Positions 35,997 through 44,463 of a stretch of 64,000 nt of DNA are shown one piece after another (position 1 is the stretch's first letter; each line of letters opens with the position of its first letter). This stretch comes from Corynebacterium sp. Marseille-P3884 (lineage in GTDB: Bacteria > Actinomycetota > Actinomycetes > Mycobacteriales > Mycobacteriaceae), in NCBI RefSeq assembly GCF_017942225.1, contig NZ_JAGKSD010000010.1, forward strand, positions 22,713 through 86,712, given 5' to 3'. The notes below the pieces were generated by a model, which saw only the letters and a program-made list of their open reading frames with translations, was not told where the DNA came from and made no database searches. The translations under genes and the position numbers were made by a program.

Positions 35997-36728
35997 CTAC
36001 AGTGTGGCATCCGCCCCGGACACGAGCAGCCCCCGAACACGCTCAATCTTCGAACTCATGTTCGATGATCCGCCGAATTCCCTGTTCAGAATCTCTCGGT
36101 AATCAAGTGCGCGCTCACACATGAATATCAAGTCGGGCACATGGGACCACCTGCTCAGCACGGCATCGTCGACGGCGTCGGCCAAGAGGCCGTCGATAAG
36201 CGTCAGCGCTGCGCTGTAACCGTGAGGCCGCGCGCTGTCGGCGGGGACGAAATCGGTGAGCGCGGGCGGCAGTGAGCCGGAAAAGAGGCAGCACGCGAGG
36301 AAATCGGTGTGCACGACCTGCAATTTCTTGCCTTGCGGAAGGTGCCCCTTCCACGCGGCGCGGTCGGCGCGCGCCCACACGTCGTTGCGCTCGAGCTTGG
36401 GGGCGGGGAAATAGGACACGGCGTCGTCGAACCGAAGAGCCGCGGAAATCGCCTCGTCAACGCGGTGCCCCGGCTCGCCCTCGACGTAATCGGTGGCGTG
36501 GAAACCCGCGACCGTGAAGCGGCCGTCAGTGGAGCGGACCGGGCGGGCGACGCGGACGCCGGGAACCGTGACTTTCTCCCGCACTTTCGACGACCATGCG
36601 GCGTGCGCGGGCGCTTCGGAAATGACGATGCGACCGAAACGCACCCCGTTGCCCCACTCCGGGCCAAGCGGGAGCGGTCGCGACTCATCGACCTGGAACG
36701 ACGTTAGAACATGCCCCGGAATCGTCAT
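35997..36728 (-). CDS. TIGR02569-family actinobacterial protein
   Basis: 243 residues from ATG 36728, with AGAGG upstream and 15 bases after the DUF3152 stop. An aminoglycoside-phosphotransferase-like fold is suggested by LQVVHTDFLACCLF (a kinase-like HxD region) and FVPADSARPHGYSAAL. No confirmed activity. It lies between adnA and DUF3152, as in related genomes. Confidence 0.75.
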   Translation of the reverse strand: MTIPGHVLTSFQVDESRPLPLGPEWGNGVRFGRIVISEAPAHAAWSSKVREKVTVPGVRVARPVRSTDGRFTVAGFHATDYVEGEPGHRVDEAISAALRFDDAVSYFPAPKLERNDVWARADRAAWKGHLPQGKKLQVVHTDFLACCLFSGSLPPALTDFVPADSARPHGYSAALTLIDGLLADAVDDAVLSRWSHVPDLIFMCERALDYREILNREFGGSSNMSSKIERVRGLLVSGADATL

Positions 36729-36742
36729 CGACACGCCTCTCC

Positions 36743-37681
36743 CTATACCGTCGCCGGACGCGGGTACGGCCACGGGTTGGCGCGGCATGTGTCGTCGTTA
36801 TCCGGGTAGACCTCTTCCGGCGCGAGCTGGAACAGTTCCCTGTTATTCAAGCTCAGCGTCTGCTGCATCATCACTGGGGCGAGCTTGCCGTCCTCGCCGC
36901 ATGGCTCGTGCTCCGCGTAGCCCAGCGCGTGCCCCACTTCGTGGTTGATCAAGTACTGGCGGTACATGCCCAAATCGCCGTTATACGGCGCGGCACCGCG
37001 GACCCAACGGGACTCGTTGACGATCACCCGGTCACCGTCCGCTTCCGTATAGATACGGCAGGACGTCTCGAGCCCGATATCAACTCCGCAGGTCTCACGA
37101 GTCGTGCCCACGGAGGTCAGCTGGATGCGCAGGTCCGGATCATCGGACGAGGAGACATGCTCGAAACGGAATCGCGGATCGTTCGTCCAGCCGCGCGGAT
37201 CCGACAAAGTGGCGTCCACCATCGCAGCGAAAGAATCGTCGCCGCCGAAGGTGGTGGTGTCAATGCCGTCTTCCACCTCGGTGGAAAAGCGCACGACCTT
37301 CTCCTCGCCCTTCCCGTGATTCATGCCGAGCGAGCCAACGGGCCGGTACGTGCCCTTGCCCTGCTCGGTGAACGGGCCGCCGGGCGGAAGCTCCGTCATC
37401 GCGACCTGGCCTTCCGGCATGTCCGGCACCGTCACGCGCGGCTCGTCGGTGGTGTCCTCAATCCCCTCCGTCCCGCGCGAGGTCGTCCCGACAGTCTCCC
37501 CCGCAGGAGTGTTGACGATGCTCCAGATCACCAACGCAGTCACCACCACCAGCACCGGGATGGCATAAGCGCGCCAACCGTAAGCATCGGCGAATCGCGC
37601 GAACGCGGATTTCTCCGCCCCACTGTGGCCAGCGGCGGGTTCGTAAGCGCCGTCCATGCGGCCGTCGGGGTGGTAGGTCAT
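36743..37681 (-). CDS. DUF3152 membrane-anchored metalloprotease-like protein
   Basis: 312 residues. Cytoplasmic N-terminus of about 37 residues, one membrane segment (YAIPVLVVVTALVIWSIV), then an exported DUF3152 domain. It carries the metzincin-type motif HEVGHALGYAEHEPC near residues 246-260 (HExxHxxGxxH). Two further cysteine pairs suggest disulfides. Rv3207c position. Predicted cell-surface peptidase of unknown target. Confidence 0.88.
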   Translation of the reverse strand: MTYHPDGRMDGAYEPAAGHSGAEKSAFARFADAYGWRAYAIPVLVVVTALVIWSIVNTPAGETVGTTSRGTEGIEDTTDEPRVTVPDMPEGQVAMTELPPGGPFTEQGKGTYRPVGSLGMNHGKGEEKVVRFSTEVEDGIDTTTFGGDDSFAAMVDATLSDPRGWTNDPRFRFEHVSSSDDPDLRIQLTSVGTTRETCGVDIGLETSCRIYTEADGDRVIVNESRWVRGAAPYNGDLGMYRQYLINHEVGHALGYAEHEPCGEDGKLAPVMMQQTLSLNNRELFQLAPEEVYPDNDDTCRANPWPYPRPATV

Positions 37682-37701
37682 ACGTTCAATCTATCGTGCA
37701 T

Positions 37702-37926
37702 TTAGCCGGAAAAGCCGACAGCACGCGGGGTGGAGTTGCCCAATTCGACGTACAGGATGCGCTCGGTGCGCACGACGTACTTCATGCCGCGCTCGTCGTC
37801 GAAGGAGACAGTCGGAGCGCCGGACTCGATCGCCTGCGTAACTTCGCCGAGGATCTCGTCCTGCCCCTTCGGGGAGGAAATGGAGAGTTCGCGGTGGGAG
37901 TCAGCCAGTCCGATCTTGATTTCCAT
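37702..37926 (-). CDS. DUF3107 small protein
   Basis: 74 residues, cytoplasmic, no cysteine. Matches DUF3107 over its whole length (MEIKIGLADSHRELSISS, then YVVRTERILYVELG), Rv3208A-like. Function unknown. It is divergent from the RhlE helicase gene. Confidence 0.88.
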   Translation of the reverse strand: MEIKIGLADSHRELSISSPKGQDEILGEVTQAIESGAPTVSFDDERGMKYVVRTERILYVELGNSTPRAVGFSG

Positions 37927-38015
37927 GCTGTTTTTCGTCCTTTACTTTTCGCTCTATTCTTCGTGCCGTCGCCGGCGATGGTCATATTGTAACGAGGGGC
38001 AGTTAAGATGTTCAC

Positions 38016-39347
38016 GTGCCCGATCGTTCTGTACAGCAGCCCCAGCAGCCGCCGACATTCGCCGAGCTCGGCGTCGCCGCGGAGATCGTCGGGGCGCTCG
38101 CGGACAACGGGATCGAGCGAGTCTTTTCCATCCAGGAGCTCACCCTCCCCATCGCCTTGACCGGCCGGGATTTGATCGGCCAGGCCCGCACGGGCATGGG
38201 CAAGACTTTCGCTTTCGGCGTCCCGTTGCTGGACCGTGTCTTCGACGACGCCGCTATCGAGGAGCTCGACGGCACCCCGCGCGCACTCGTGGTCACGCCC
38301 ACGCGCGAGCTCGCCGTCCAGGTGGGCGAGGACCTCACGCTCGCAGCGAAAAACACGCCGATTCGCTTATCGACGATCTATGGCGGCCGCCCCTACGACG
38401 AGCAACTCGCCGCCCTCAACGACGGTGTCGACGTCGTCGTCGGCACTCCCGGCCGCCTTCTGGATCTTCACCAGCGCGGCGATCTGGACTTAAGCCACGT
38501 GGCGATTCTGGTTCTCGACGAAGCCGACGAGATGCTCGACCTGGGTTTCCTCCCCGACATCCAGAAACTGTGGGCTGCGCTGCACCAGCCGCTGCAGACG
38601 ATGCTCTTCTCCGCCACCATGCCGGGGCAGATCCTCACCCTGGCACGGTCGATGATGAATAAGCCGCTGCACATCCGTGCTGAGGCCACCGAGTCCTCCC
38701 AGGTGCACGACACCACCAAGCAGGTCGTGTTCTGCTCCCACAAGATGGACAAACCCGAGGTCACCGCCCGCATTCTGCAGGCCGACGGCCGCGGCAAGAC
38801 CATCATTTTCACCCGCACGAAGCGCACCGCCGCCGATGTCGCCGAAGATCTGGCCGGCCGCGGCTTCCCCGTCGGCTCCGTTCACGGTGATTTGGGCCAG
38901 GAAGCCCGCGAGCGCTCCCTCGAGGCTTTCCGCAACGGCACCGTGGAGATCCTCGTGGCCACCGATGTCGCCGCCCGCGGCATCGACGTCGACGATGTCA
39001 CTCACGTGATCAACTACCAGACTCCTGACGACCCGATGACCTACGTGCACCGCATCGGCCGCACCGGTCGCGCTGGCCGCACCGGCACCGCCGTCACCCT
39101 CGTCGGTTTCGATGAGGGCGCGAAGTGGAAGCTGATCAATGACGAGCTCTCACTGGACACGCCTGAACCCCCGACGTGGTTCTCCACCTCCCCGGAGCTG
39201 CGCGACACCCTCGATATTCCCGAGGACGCCCGCTCTAACGTCGGCCCGGCCCGCCCCGTTCACGGCGTGCGCAAAAAGCGCGGCGATTCCCGTCCCGACC
39301 GGAACCAATCCCGGCCCCGATCCCGATCTAAGAGGAGGCGACGGTGA
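38016..39347 (+). CDS. rhlE: DEAD-box RNA helicase, RhlE type
   Basis: 443 residues from GTG 38016. Q motif (FSIQELTLPIALTGRD), motif I ARTGMGKTF, DEAD box VLDEADEML, SAT motif FSATMPGQ, helicase C-domain motifs ATDVAARGIDV and HRIGRTGRAGR. The C-terminal tail is basic (RKKRGDSRPDRNQSRPRS). Unwinds structured RNA, probably in ribosome assembly or RNA decay. Overlaps the following gene by four bases. Rv3211 position. Confidence 0.92.
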   Translation: MPDRSVQQPQQPPTFAELGVAAEIVGALADNGIERVFSIQELTLPIALTGRDLIGQARTGMGKTFAFGVPLLDRVFDDAAIEELDGTPRALVVTPTRELAVQVGEDLTLAAKNTPIRLSTIYGGRPYDEQLAALNDGVDVVVGTPGRLLDLHQRGDLDLSHVAILVLDEADEMLDLGFLPDIQKLWAALHQPLQTMLFSATMPGQILTLARSMMNKPLHIRAEATESSQVHDTTKQVVFCSHKMDKPEVTARILQADGRGKTIIFTRTKRTAADVAEDLAGRGFPVGSVHGDLGQEARERSLEAFRNGTVEILVATDVAARGIDVDDVTHVINYQTPDDPMTYVHRIGRTGRAGRTGTAVTLVGFDEGAKWKLINDELSLDTPEPPTWFSTSPELRDTLDIPEDARSNVGPARPVHGVRKKRGDSRPDRNQSRPRSRSKRRRR

Positions 39348-40564
39348 GCAAAGCTCCACTACGCCGCACCCGCGGCGACCTCATCGCCACTGGCGTCATC
39401 ACCGCCGTGTCTGTTCTTGCCCTGCTCATCGCGTTTTTCACCGCGCCGATCCGCAAGGACGAGCTCACCCCCGCCGCTGAGGAGGTCCCCAACGGCGGGA
39501 TACTCGCCATCGCCCCGCATGATCTTTCCGAGGGCCCTACCCTGCACGACGACGCCCCCAACCCGCGCCCTGTCACCGTCGCCGGCATGATCGCCACCTA
39601 CAACAAAGACAGCGGCACCATCACCGCATCCACCCCGGACGGCGACGAGAAGTGGAGCTACACCCGCGGCCCCGAATTGTGCGGCATGGCCTCTGCATGG
39701 GATGAAGTCGTGGCCGTCTACCGCACCAATATCGGCTGCGGCGATGTGGTGGCCATCAAAGCCACGACCGGCCAGTACTCCCACACCCGCTCCGCGATCG
39801 CACCCGAGCAGGTCGCCATGATCTCCTCGAACGACCGCGTCGGCTATGCCGCCCCGTCGCGCTCCGAGATCTGGCGCAACGACCTTGTCCGCACCGTTGA
39901 ATACGGCGAAGTCGAGGCCCCACAGGAGCCGGACTTTCAGCCCAACGAGGGCTGCACCCTCACCTCCGCTCTGACCCGCACCGAATTCTTCGCCGTCACC
40001 GAGAAGTGCGAGGACGGCTCCTGGCTGCGCATGCAAAAGGCCACCCCGGAGGACTCCCGCAAGCCTGAGCTTCACGAGTCCGTCGAGATCGCCGACAATG
40101 CCTACCTCGTCGCCGTGGGCCAGGAAGCCGCCGCCGTCTACGACCCGGGATCCTCGAAGGTCACGTCCTATAAACAGGACGGCACCCAACTGGCCAGCTC
40201 CCAGGTGCCCCAGTCTGACCTGCTCAGCGACTCGCCGATCGGGATCGCCACCGTCCAAGTCGCCGATCTGCCGCACCACATGAGCTACTTCGACGGCCAG
40301 AATCTCATGCTTCTCGACCCCGAAACCCTCGAAGTCACCACCATCTTCTCCGACGCTCTCGGCACCGGCTTCGGCGCCGGCGACCGCCTCGTCTACCCCA
40401 CCGCCGAAGGCATCGCCGTGGCCAACTGGGATACCCAATCCGTCGACCACGTCATCCCCGTCGACCGCCACGGCTACACCGGCCCGGTCTCCATCGCCTC
40501 CGCGGGCGCCACCGTCGTTGAAAAGCGCGGCACCGAGATCGCGGTCCTCGACCTCGTGCAGTAG
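39344..40564 (+). CDS. Membrane-anchored beta-propeller protein
   Basis: 406 residues from GTG 39344. One N-terminal membrane segment (about residues 13-35), then an exported PQQ/WD-like beta-propeller with repeated short strands (ITASTPDGDEKWSYTRG, DVVAIKATTGQYSHTRS, LMLLDPETLEVTTIF). Two cysteine pairs may form disulfides. Rv3212-like and coupled to rhlE in both lineages. Function unknown. Confidence 0.78.
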   Translation: MSKAPLRRTRGDLIATGVITAVSVLALLIAFFTAPIRKDELTPAAEEVPNGGILAIAPHDLSEGPTLHDDAPNPRPVTVAGMIATYNKDSGTITASTPDGDEKWSYTRGPELCGMASAWDEVVAVYRTNIGCGDVVAIKATTGQYSHTRSAIAPEQVAMISSNDRVGYAAPSRSEIWRNDLVRTVEYGEVEAPQEPDFQPNEGCTLTSALTRTEFFAVTEKCEDGSWLRMQKATPEDSRKPELHESVEIADNAYLVAVGQEAAAVYDPGSSKVTSYKQDGTQLASSQVPQSDLLSDSPIGIATVQVADLPHHMSYFDGQNLMLLDPETLEVTTIFSDALGTGFGAGDRLVYPTAEGIAVANWDTQSVDHVIPVDRHGYTGPVSIASAGATVVEKRGTEIAVLDLVQ

Positions 40565-40654
40565 CTGCCCCGCGCTTCGCTCAGCGCGCCGGGCGCCACC
40601 GCGAGCCCCCTCCTCGCGCCACCGCCGGGAGCAAGGAGCCCTCGCGCAACCGAC

Positions 40655-40756
40655 GGTGAATCTGTTTACATATCCGCCCGATCAGCGCAGGAGCGAAAAC
40701 GCTGTGAGCAGGAACTATAGCCAGCCACGCATATCGCGAATGTAAACAGATTCACC
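40655..40756. repeat. 17-bp perfect inverted repeat with 68-base loop
   Basis: GGTGAATCTGTTTACAT (40655-40671) is repeated inverted at 40740-40756. It lies between the two convergent genes ending at 40564 and 40796. No U-tract follows on either strand. It could be a bidirectional terminator, a small structured RNA or a miniature mobile element. Confidence 0.8.
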
Positions 40757-40795
40757 AGCGTCCATCCACCAGCGCCCGCTCACCCACAACCAGCC

Positions 40796-41284
40796 CTACT
40801 TACCGCGCCGCGCATCAAAAGCGGCGGTGGCCCACTGGGTGGACACTGGGTGCAGCGCGCACACGAGCGTGATCGCGGCGGCGAGGAGGGTGATCACGCC
40901 GATCGACGTCGCACCGCCCATGAACATGTAGAAGGCGATGCCGAGCAGCAGCACGTTCATGAACACGATGATGCTGCGCCCCCACTGGTTGCCGCGCAGG
41001 ATATTGATGCCGCCGTAGGCCATGGGCCCGAATGTGCACAGGATGAACAGCGCAGTGCCGACGCCGACCAAGGCGAAGGCGGACGTCTCGGACTGGACGA
41101 GGGATTCGTCGGCACCATTGGTGATCTGCACATACGCCAGGTAAATGCCGTAGCCGATCGCCACAATGCCTTCGAGCACGGCCATCACGGCCGCCGCCTT
41201 CATTAGCGCGGGTGCTTCCGCCGTCGCACGGGCGGCTTCAGGGCTGGGCAGGTTCTTCTTCGGTTCCGGGGCGTTCGCATTCAC
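40796..41284 (-). CDS. Four-helix membrane protein of unknown function
   Basis: 162 residues. Hydrophilic N-terminus, then four membrane segments (about residues 33-52, 70-92, 103-122, 125-145) and a short basic C-terminus. Corynebacterial hypothetical family; no motif for transport or catalysis is seen. Confidence 0.7.
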   Translation of the reverse strand: MNANAPEPKKNLPSPEAARATAEAPALMKAAAVMAVLEGIVAIGYGIYLAYVQITNGADESLVQSETSAFALVGVGTALFILCTFGPMAYGGINILRGNQWGRSIIVFMNVLLLGIAFYMFMGGATSIGVITLLAAAITLVCALHPVSTQWATAAFDARRGK

Positions 41285-41848
41285 GCCTTCATCCTAAAGC
41301 CACGGCCGCCGCGCACCCGAAACCCCGCTCCTGTGGCCAGCCCCACACAACAGACGATTTGACGTAGTGCGTCCGGTCACATCTCACAGCATTGCTTGAT
41401 ATGCCCTGTTCACGCTATTTTCAGCAGACACAGAACTCCCCCACTCACCGCCCCGCAAGCCCCCGAAACAGATGAAAACCGCGGAGAAATTATGATTCCG
41501 GTCACAATTTGGCGTTTACCCCTAGCGGGATGTATGTAAACGTGTCATTATTCTCGGGTAGCAAAAATAAAGAGCTAGTTACCTAGCCACTAACTCCAAG
41601 CCACCACGGAGTTAAGTTCCGGTAAACGGAAGACGGGGTCCCGAAGCCACCGGGAACACCGCCCGCTCATCGCCGGAAATCATCTGCTTGCGCAAACCCT
41701 GACCCAAGCCAGGTTTCATTGTCGCGCCGCCGTGCGCGCATTCATTCCTGCGCCTGTCGACGGGCTTGTTAGTGGTGTGCACGCTTCATGACATTTCTCG
41801 ACATCCGACGCACTACCTACCCGAAGACCCAGAAGGAGACTGATCACC
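41285..41848 (+). promoter_or_regulatory. Long whcE upstream region and leader
   Basis: 564 bases without a gene. TTGGCG (41509-41514), 18 bases and TATGTA (41533-41538) form a plausible promoter about 300 bases before the whcE start. CGTTTAC (41513) and GTAAACG (41535) form an inverted repeat across it. Beyond that, several short stems (for example GGAGTTAAG and GGTCCCGAAGCCACCGGGAAC) suggest a structured leader. No known riboswitch class is recognised. AGAAGGAGA precedes the ATG. Confidence 0.45.
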
Positions 41849-42106
41849 ATGGATTGGCGCCACGAAGCAATTTGCCGCGACGAAGACCCCGAACTGTTCT
41901 TCCCGGTCGGTAACTCCGGCCCCGCACTGTCCCAGATCGCACAGGCCAAGCTTGTGTGCCACCGCTGCCCCGTCACCTCCCAGTGCCTGAAGTGGGCTCT
42001 GGAAACCGGCCAGGATGCCGGCGTCTGGGGCGGCCTGTCCGAGGAGGAGCGCCGCGCCCTCAAGCGTCGCAACAAGCAGCGCAACCGTCAGCGCGTCTCT
42101 GCTTAA
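41849..42106 (+). CDS. whcE: WhiB-family iron-sulfur regulator, WhiB1/WhcE type
   Basis: 85 residues. Four cysteines (Cys9, Cys37, Cys40, Cys46) in C...CHRCPVTSQC ligate a 4Fe-4S cluster. The turn motif GVWGGLSEEERR is followed by a basic C-terminus. WhiB proteins bind sigma-70 region 4 and sense NO or O2. Position near sigH-rshA matches whcE of C. glutamicum and whiB1 of mycobacteria. The long leader implies post-transcriptional or multi-input control. Confidence 0.9.
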   Translation: MDWRHEAICRDEDPELFFPVGNSGPALSQIAQAKLVCHRCPVTSQCLKWALETGQDAGVWGGLSEEERRALKRRNKQRNRQRVSA

Positions 42107-42117
42107 TCCACGCGCGA

Positions 42118-42157
42118 ACCGGCCCAAAAGCGGACCAATTACCGCTGCCGGGCCGGT
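42118..42157 (+). terminator. Hairpin after whcE
   Basis: ACCGGCCC / GGGCCGGT with an inner AGCGG / CCGCT stem begins 11 bases after the whcE stop. There is no strong U-tract, so it may be a weak terminator or an mRNA-end stabiliser. Confidence 0.5.
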
Positions 42158-42217
42158 GCCCGATAAAGTGGACTGACAGTTAGATCAGTTCCGTATCTTT
42201 GGCCCAAGGAGGTCGTT

Positions 42218-42292
42218 ATGAGCAAGCGTGGTCGTAAGCGCAAGGACCGCCGCAAGAAGAGCGCTAACCGCGGCAAGCGCCCCAACTCCTAA
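42218..42292 (+). CDS. Ribosomal protein bL37, 24 residues
   Basis: ATG 42218 with AAGGAGG upstream encodes MSKRGRKRKDRRKKSANRGK plus RPNS. This is the very small basic bL37 of actinobacterial 50S subunits, which resembles the mycobacterial 24-residue protein over its whole length (xKRGRKxxDRK ... GKRPN). It binds 23S rRNA. Flanked by the whcE hairpin and a strong terminator, so it appears to be an independent transcription unit. Confidence 0.9.
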   Translation: MSKRGRKRKDRRKKSANRGKRPNS

Positions 42293-42312
42293 GAGTTGAG
42301 CGCATACAAGAT

Positions 42313-42357
42313 CTCCTCCCCACCGAATACAAGGTGGGGAGGAGTTCTTTGGTTTTA
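42313..42357 (+). terminator. Rho-independent terminator of bL37
   Basis: Perfect 12-bp stem CTCCTCCCCACC / GGTGGGGAGGAG (42313-42324 and 42333-42344) with an 8-base loop and TTCTTTGGTTTT behind. It sits just before the rshA stop and would separate the convergent transcripts. Confidence 0.93.
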
Positions 42358-42367
42358 CACCTAGCAG

Positions 42368-42622
42368 CTACTCGTATCGCCGGTAAGTGATCGAAATGGA
42401 CTGCACAATGCGTTGACGCAGGCCCTCAGGTGCTTGGTCCTGGCAGTTGCAGCGGCGGACGATCTGGCGGATCTCAGTCTCGGATTTGAGCCAGGCAAAG
42501 CTTTCGGGGCAGGTCTGGATGATCTCGCAGATCTCGGTAACTCGCGCCGCAGGGGTGTCGGTATCGAAGTATTCGCAGAGTAGCGCGTGTGCGCGTGCTG
42601 GTTCGATATTGCAGTCGCCCAT
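42368..42622 (-). CDS. rshA: Anti-sigma factor RshA
   Basis: 84 residues. Small zinc-type anti-sigma (mycothiol system) with cysteines at the start, in ICEIIQTC and in RRCNCQ near residue 60. The ATG shares a base with the sigH stop (TAATG), so the two are translationally coupled. Oxidation of the thiols would release SigH. Confidence 0.88.
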   Translation of the reverse strand: MGDCNIEPARAHALLCEYFDTDTPAARVTEICEIIQTCPESFAWLKSETEIRQIVRRCNCQDQAPEGLRQRIVQSISITYRRYE

Positions 42623-43206
42623 TATTTCTGCTCCTCCAGACCAATACCTTGTTCGTTCGCCACATCTTTCAACAGTTCGCGGAGCTGTTTTCTTCCCCGG
42701 TGGAGCCGCGACATGACTGTGCCGAGCGGAATGTCCATGACTTCGGCGATTTCTTTGTACGCCAGGCCTTCGACATCGGCGTAATAGACGACCATGCGGT
42801 AGTCGTCGCTCAGCGAGTTCATGGCTTCGGCGATTTGCGCATCCGGCAGGTTCTTCAGCGCCTCAACCTCGGCGGATTGCAGACCGGTCGAGTCGTGCGA
42901 GCTGGTGGTGTACAGCTGGCGGTCGGTGACATCCTCGGCGGAGGTCTCGATCGGGCGGCGCTGCTTCTTCCGGTACGAGTTGATGTACGTGTTCGTCATG
43001 ATCCGGTACAACCACGCTTTGAGGTTCGTACCTTCTTTGAAGGAGTCGAACGCTTTGTAGGCCTTGAGGTAAGTCTCTTGCACCAGGTCTTCAGCGTCTT
43101 GTGGGTTGCGCGTCATGCGCAGCGCGCCGCCGTAGAGCTGGTCCAGCAGCGGCATCGCCTCCTCGGTGAAGCGCTGTTCGAGATCGGTGTGGGCCATGGG
43201 TGCCAT
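42622..43206 (-). CDS. sigH: ECF sigma factor SigH
   Basis: 194 residues (an internal ATG at residue 4 is also possible). Region 2 ([57 protein letters not shown]) and region 4 ([27 protein letters not shown]). Master regulator of oxidative and heat stress in actinobacteria, partnered with rshA directly downstream. Divergent from the YbaK gene with a 36-base gap. Confidence 0.93.
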   Translation of the reverse strand: MAPMAHTDLEQRFTEEAMPLLDQLYGGALRMTRNPQDAEDLVQETYLKAYKAFDSFKEGTNLKAWLYRIMTNTYINSYRKKQRRPIETSAEDVTDRQLYTTSSHDSTGLQSAEVEALKNLPDAQIAEAMNSLSDDYRMVVYYADVEGLAYKEIAEVMDIPLGTVMSRLHRGRKQLRELLKDVANEQGIGLEEQK

Positions 43207-43242
43207 CTTAGCGGTGATCAGCGAGCGCTAGGCTTGGCGCCT

Positions 43243-43713
43243 ATGGCAGCGAAGACTCAGGCATTGGAAGCCCTCAAACAAGCTGGAGTGGACCACGAGG
43301 TGCTCAACTACACCGCGGGCACGGACCATTTCGGGGAGCATGCGGTGGAGCAGCTGGGACTCGATGCCGCGCAGACGCTGAAGACGCTGGTCATCCACCA
43401 CGAGCGCGAGTACGCGGTCTGTTGCGTGCCGGTCGCTGGCCACCTGTCGCTCAAGCATGCGGCGAAAGCGCTGGGCTGGAAGAACGCGGAGATGGCGGAC
43501 CCGAAGGTGGCGCAGCGCCTCACGGGGTACATCGTGGGAGGCATCTCGCCGCTCGGCACGAAACAGCAATTAAGCACGCTTATCGACGCCTCCGTCGCCC
43601 GCACCGACACCATCACCGTCTCGGCGGGCCAGCGTGGTTTGTCCATCGCGATGTCGCCGACTGATCTGGCTGAACTATGCAGTGCTCAGTTCGCGGATAT
43701 CGCGGCTGAGTAG
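43243..43713 (+). CDS. ybaK: Cys-tRNA(Pro) deacylase YbaK/EbsC
   Basis: 156 residues from ATG 43243 (longer upstream extensions are antisense of sigH). YbaK fold with KTLVIHHEREYAVCCVPVAG, VAQRLTGYIVGGISPLGTK and DTITVSAGQRGLSIAMSP. Hydrolyses Cys mis-attached to tRNA-Pro. Stands five bases from the convergent SRAP gene. Confidence 0.9.
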   Translation: MAAKTQALEALKQAGVDHEVLNYTAGTDHFGEHAVEQLGLDAAQTLKTLVIHHEREYAVCCVPVAGHLSLKHAAKALGWKNAEMADPKVAQRLTGYIVGGISPLGTKQQLSTLIDASVARTDTITVSAGQRGLSIAMSPTDLAELCSAQFADIAAE

Positions 43714-43718
43714 CACTC

Positions 43719-44420
43719 CTACCCCACTGGCCCCACTGGCTCTGTGCTCATCGGGCCGTCGCCGGTGAGCTCGGCGTATTCATTGCGGATATTGCCCACT
43801 TCCTGCGCGGCCGGGCGCCACTGCAGCTGATCGGCGACGCGGGAGGGGTGGACCAGTTCGAGTGCCTCCTCCGGTGAACCGTGCACCCACTGCTCGATTT
43901 CCTCAGGCCGCAGGAAGAGCGGGAGGCGGTGGTGCAGCCACGACATATTATCGGTGGCGTCAGTGGTGACCATCGTGGTGGAGAGTTTGTCCAGCCCGGT
44001 CTCCCACAGCGCGGCAGCGTAGAGCAGCCCCTCCTCCGGCTGTACGAAATACGGCTGTTTGCCGGTCTTCGTACTGGCATCGGCTTTCCACTCGTAGTAC
44101 CCGTCGAGCACCATCAGGCCGCGGCGTGATGTGAAGGCGGAACGGAACGACGGTTTCTCGGCGACGGTCTCGCCGCGGGCATTGAACAGCGGCGGGCCGG
44201 TCTCATCCTTCTTCCAGGTGGGGAGAAGGCCCCAACGGGCAGAGTCGATCTGGGCTTCAGCGCCGTCGACGCGGATCAGGGGCACTTGCTGCGTAGGCCC
44301 AATGTTGTAGCGCGGCGGCGGGGTGCCGTCCGGCGCGAGCACTTCGGTCACGCCAGGCAGCGTGCCGACGGCCGCGATCAGGTCGTCGCCGGTGGTGAAG
44401 AGAACGAAACGTCCGCACAT
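43719..44420 (-). CDS. SRAP/HMCES-type abasic-site protein (YedK)
   Basis: 233 residues. Begins MCGRFVLF; Cys2 would become the N-terminal nucleophile that crosslinks abasic sites. Further SRAP landmarks: RYNIGPTQQVPLIR, ARWGLLPTWKKD, FNARGETVAEKPSFRSAF and LDGYYEWK. Rv3226c counterpart, divergent from aroA as in mycobacteria. Confidence 0.93.
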   Translation of the reverse strand: MCGRFVLFTTGDDLIAAVGTLPGVTEVLAPDGTPPPRYNIGPTQQVPLIRVDGAEAQIDSARWGLLPTWKKDETGPPLFNARGETVAEKPSFRSAFTSRRGLMVLDGYYEWKADASTKTGKQPYFVQPEEGLLYAAALWETGLDKLSTTMVTTDATDNMSWLHHRLPLFLRPEEIEQWVHGSPEEALELVHPSRVADQLQWRPAAQEVGNIRNEYAELTGDGPMSTEPVGPVG

Positions 44421-44463
44421 GCCTTCCCATTATGCCCGCGGCTAGCTCGGTAGGATGGCCCGC

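Noticed and set aside
40565..40654. Small gene in the gap after the beta-propeller gene
   Set aside because: No frame with start, ribosome site and protein-like composition.
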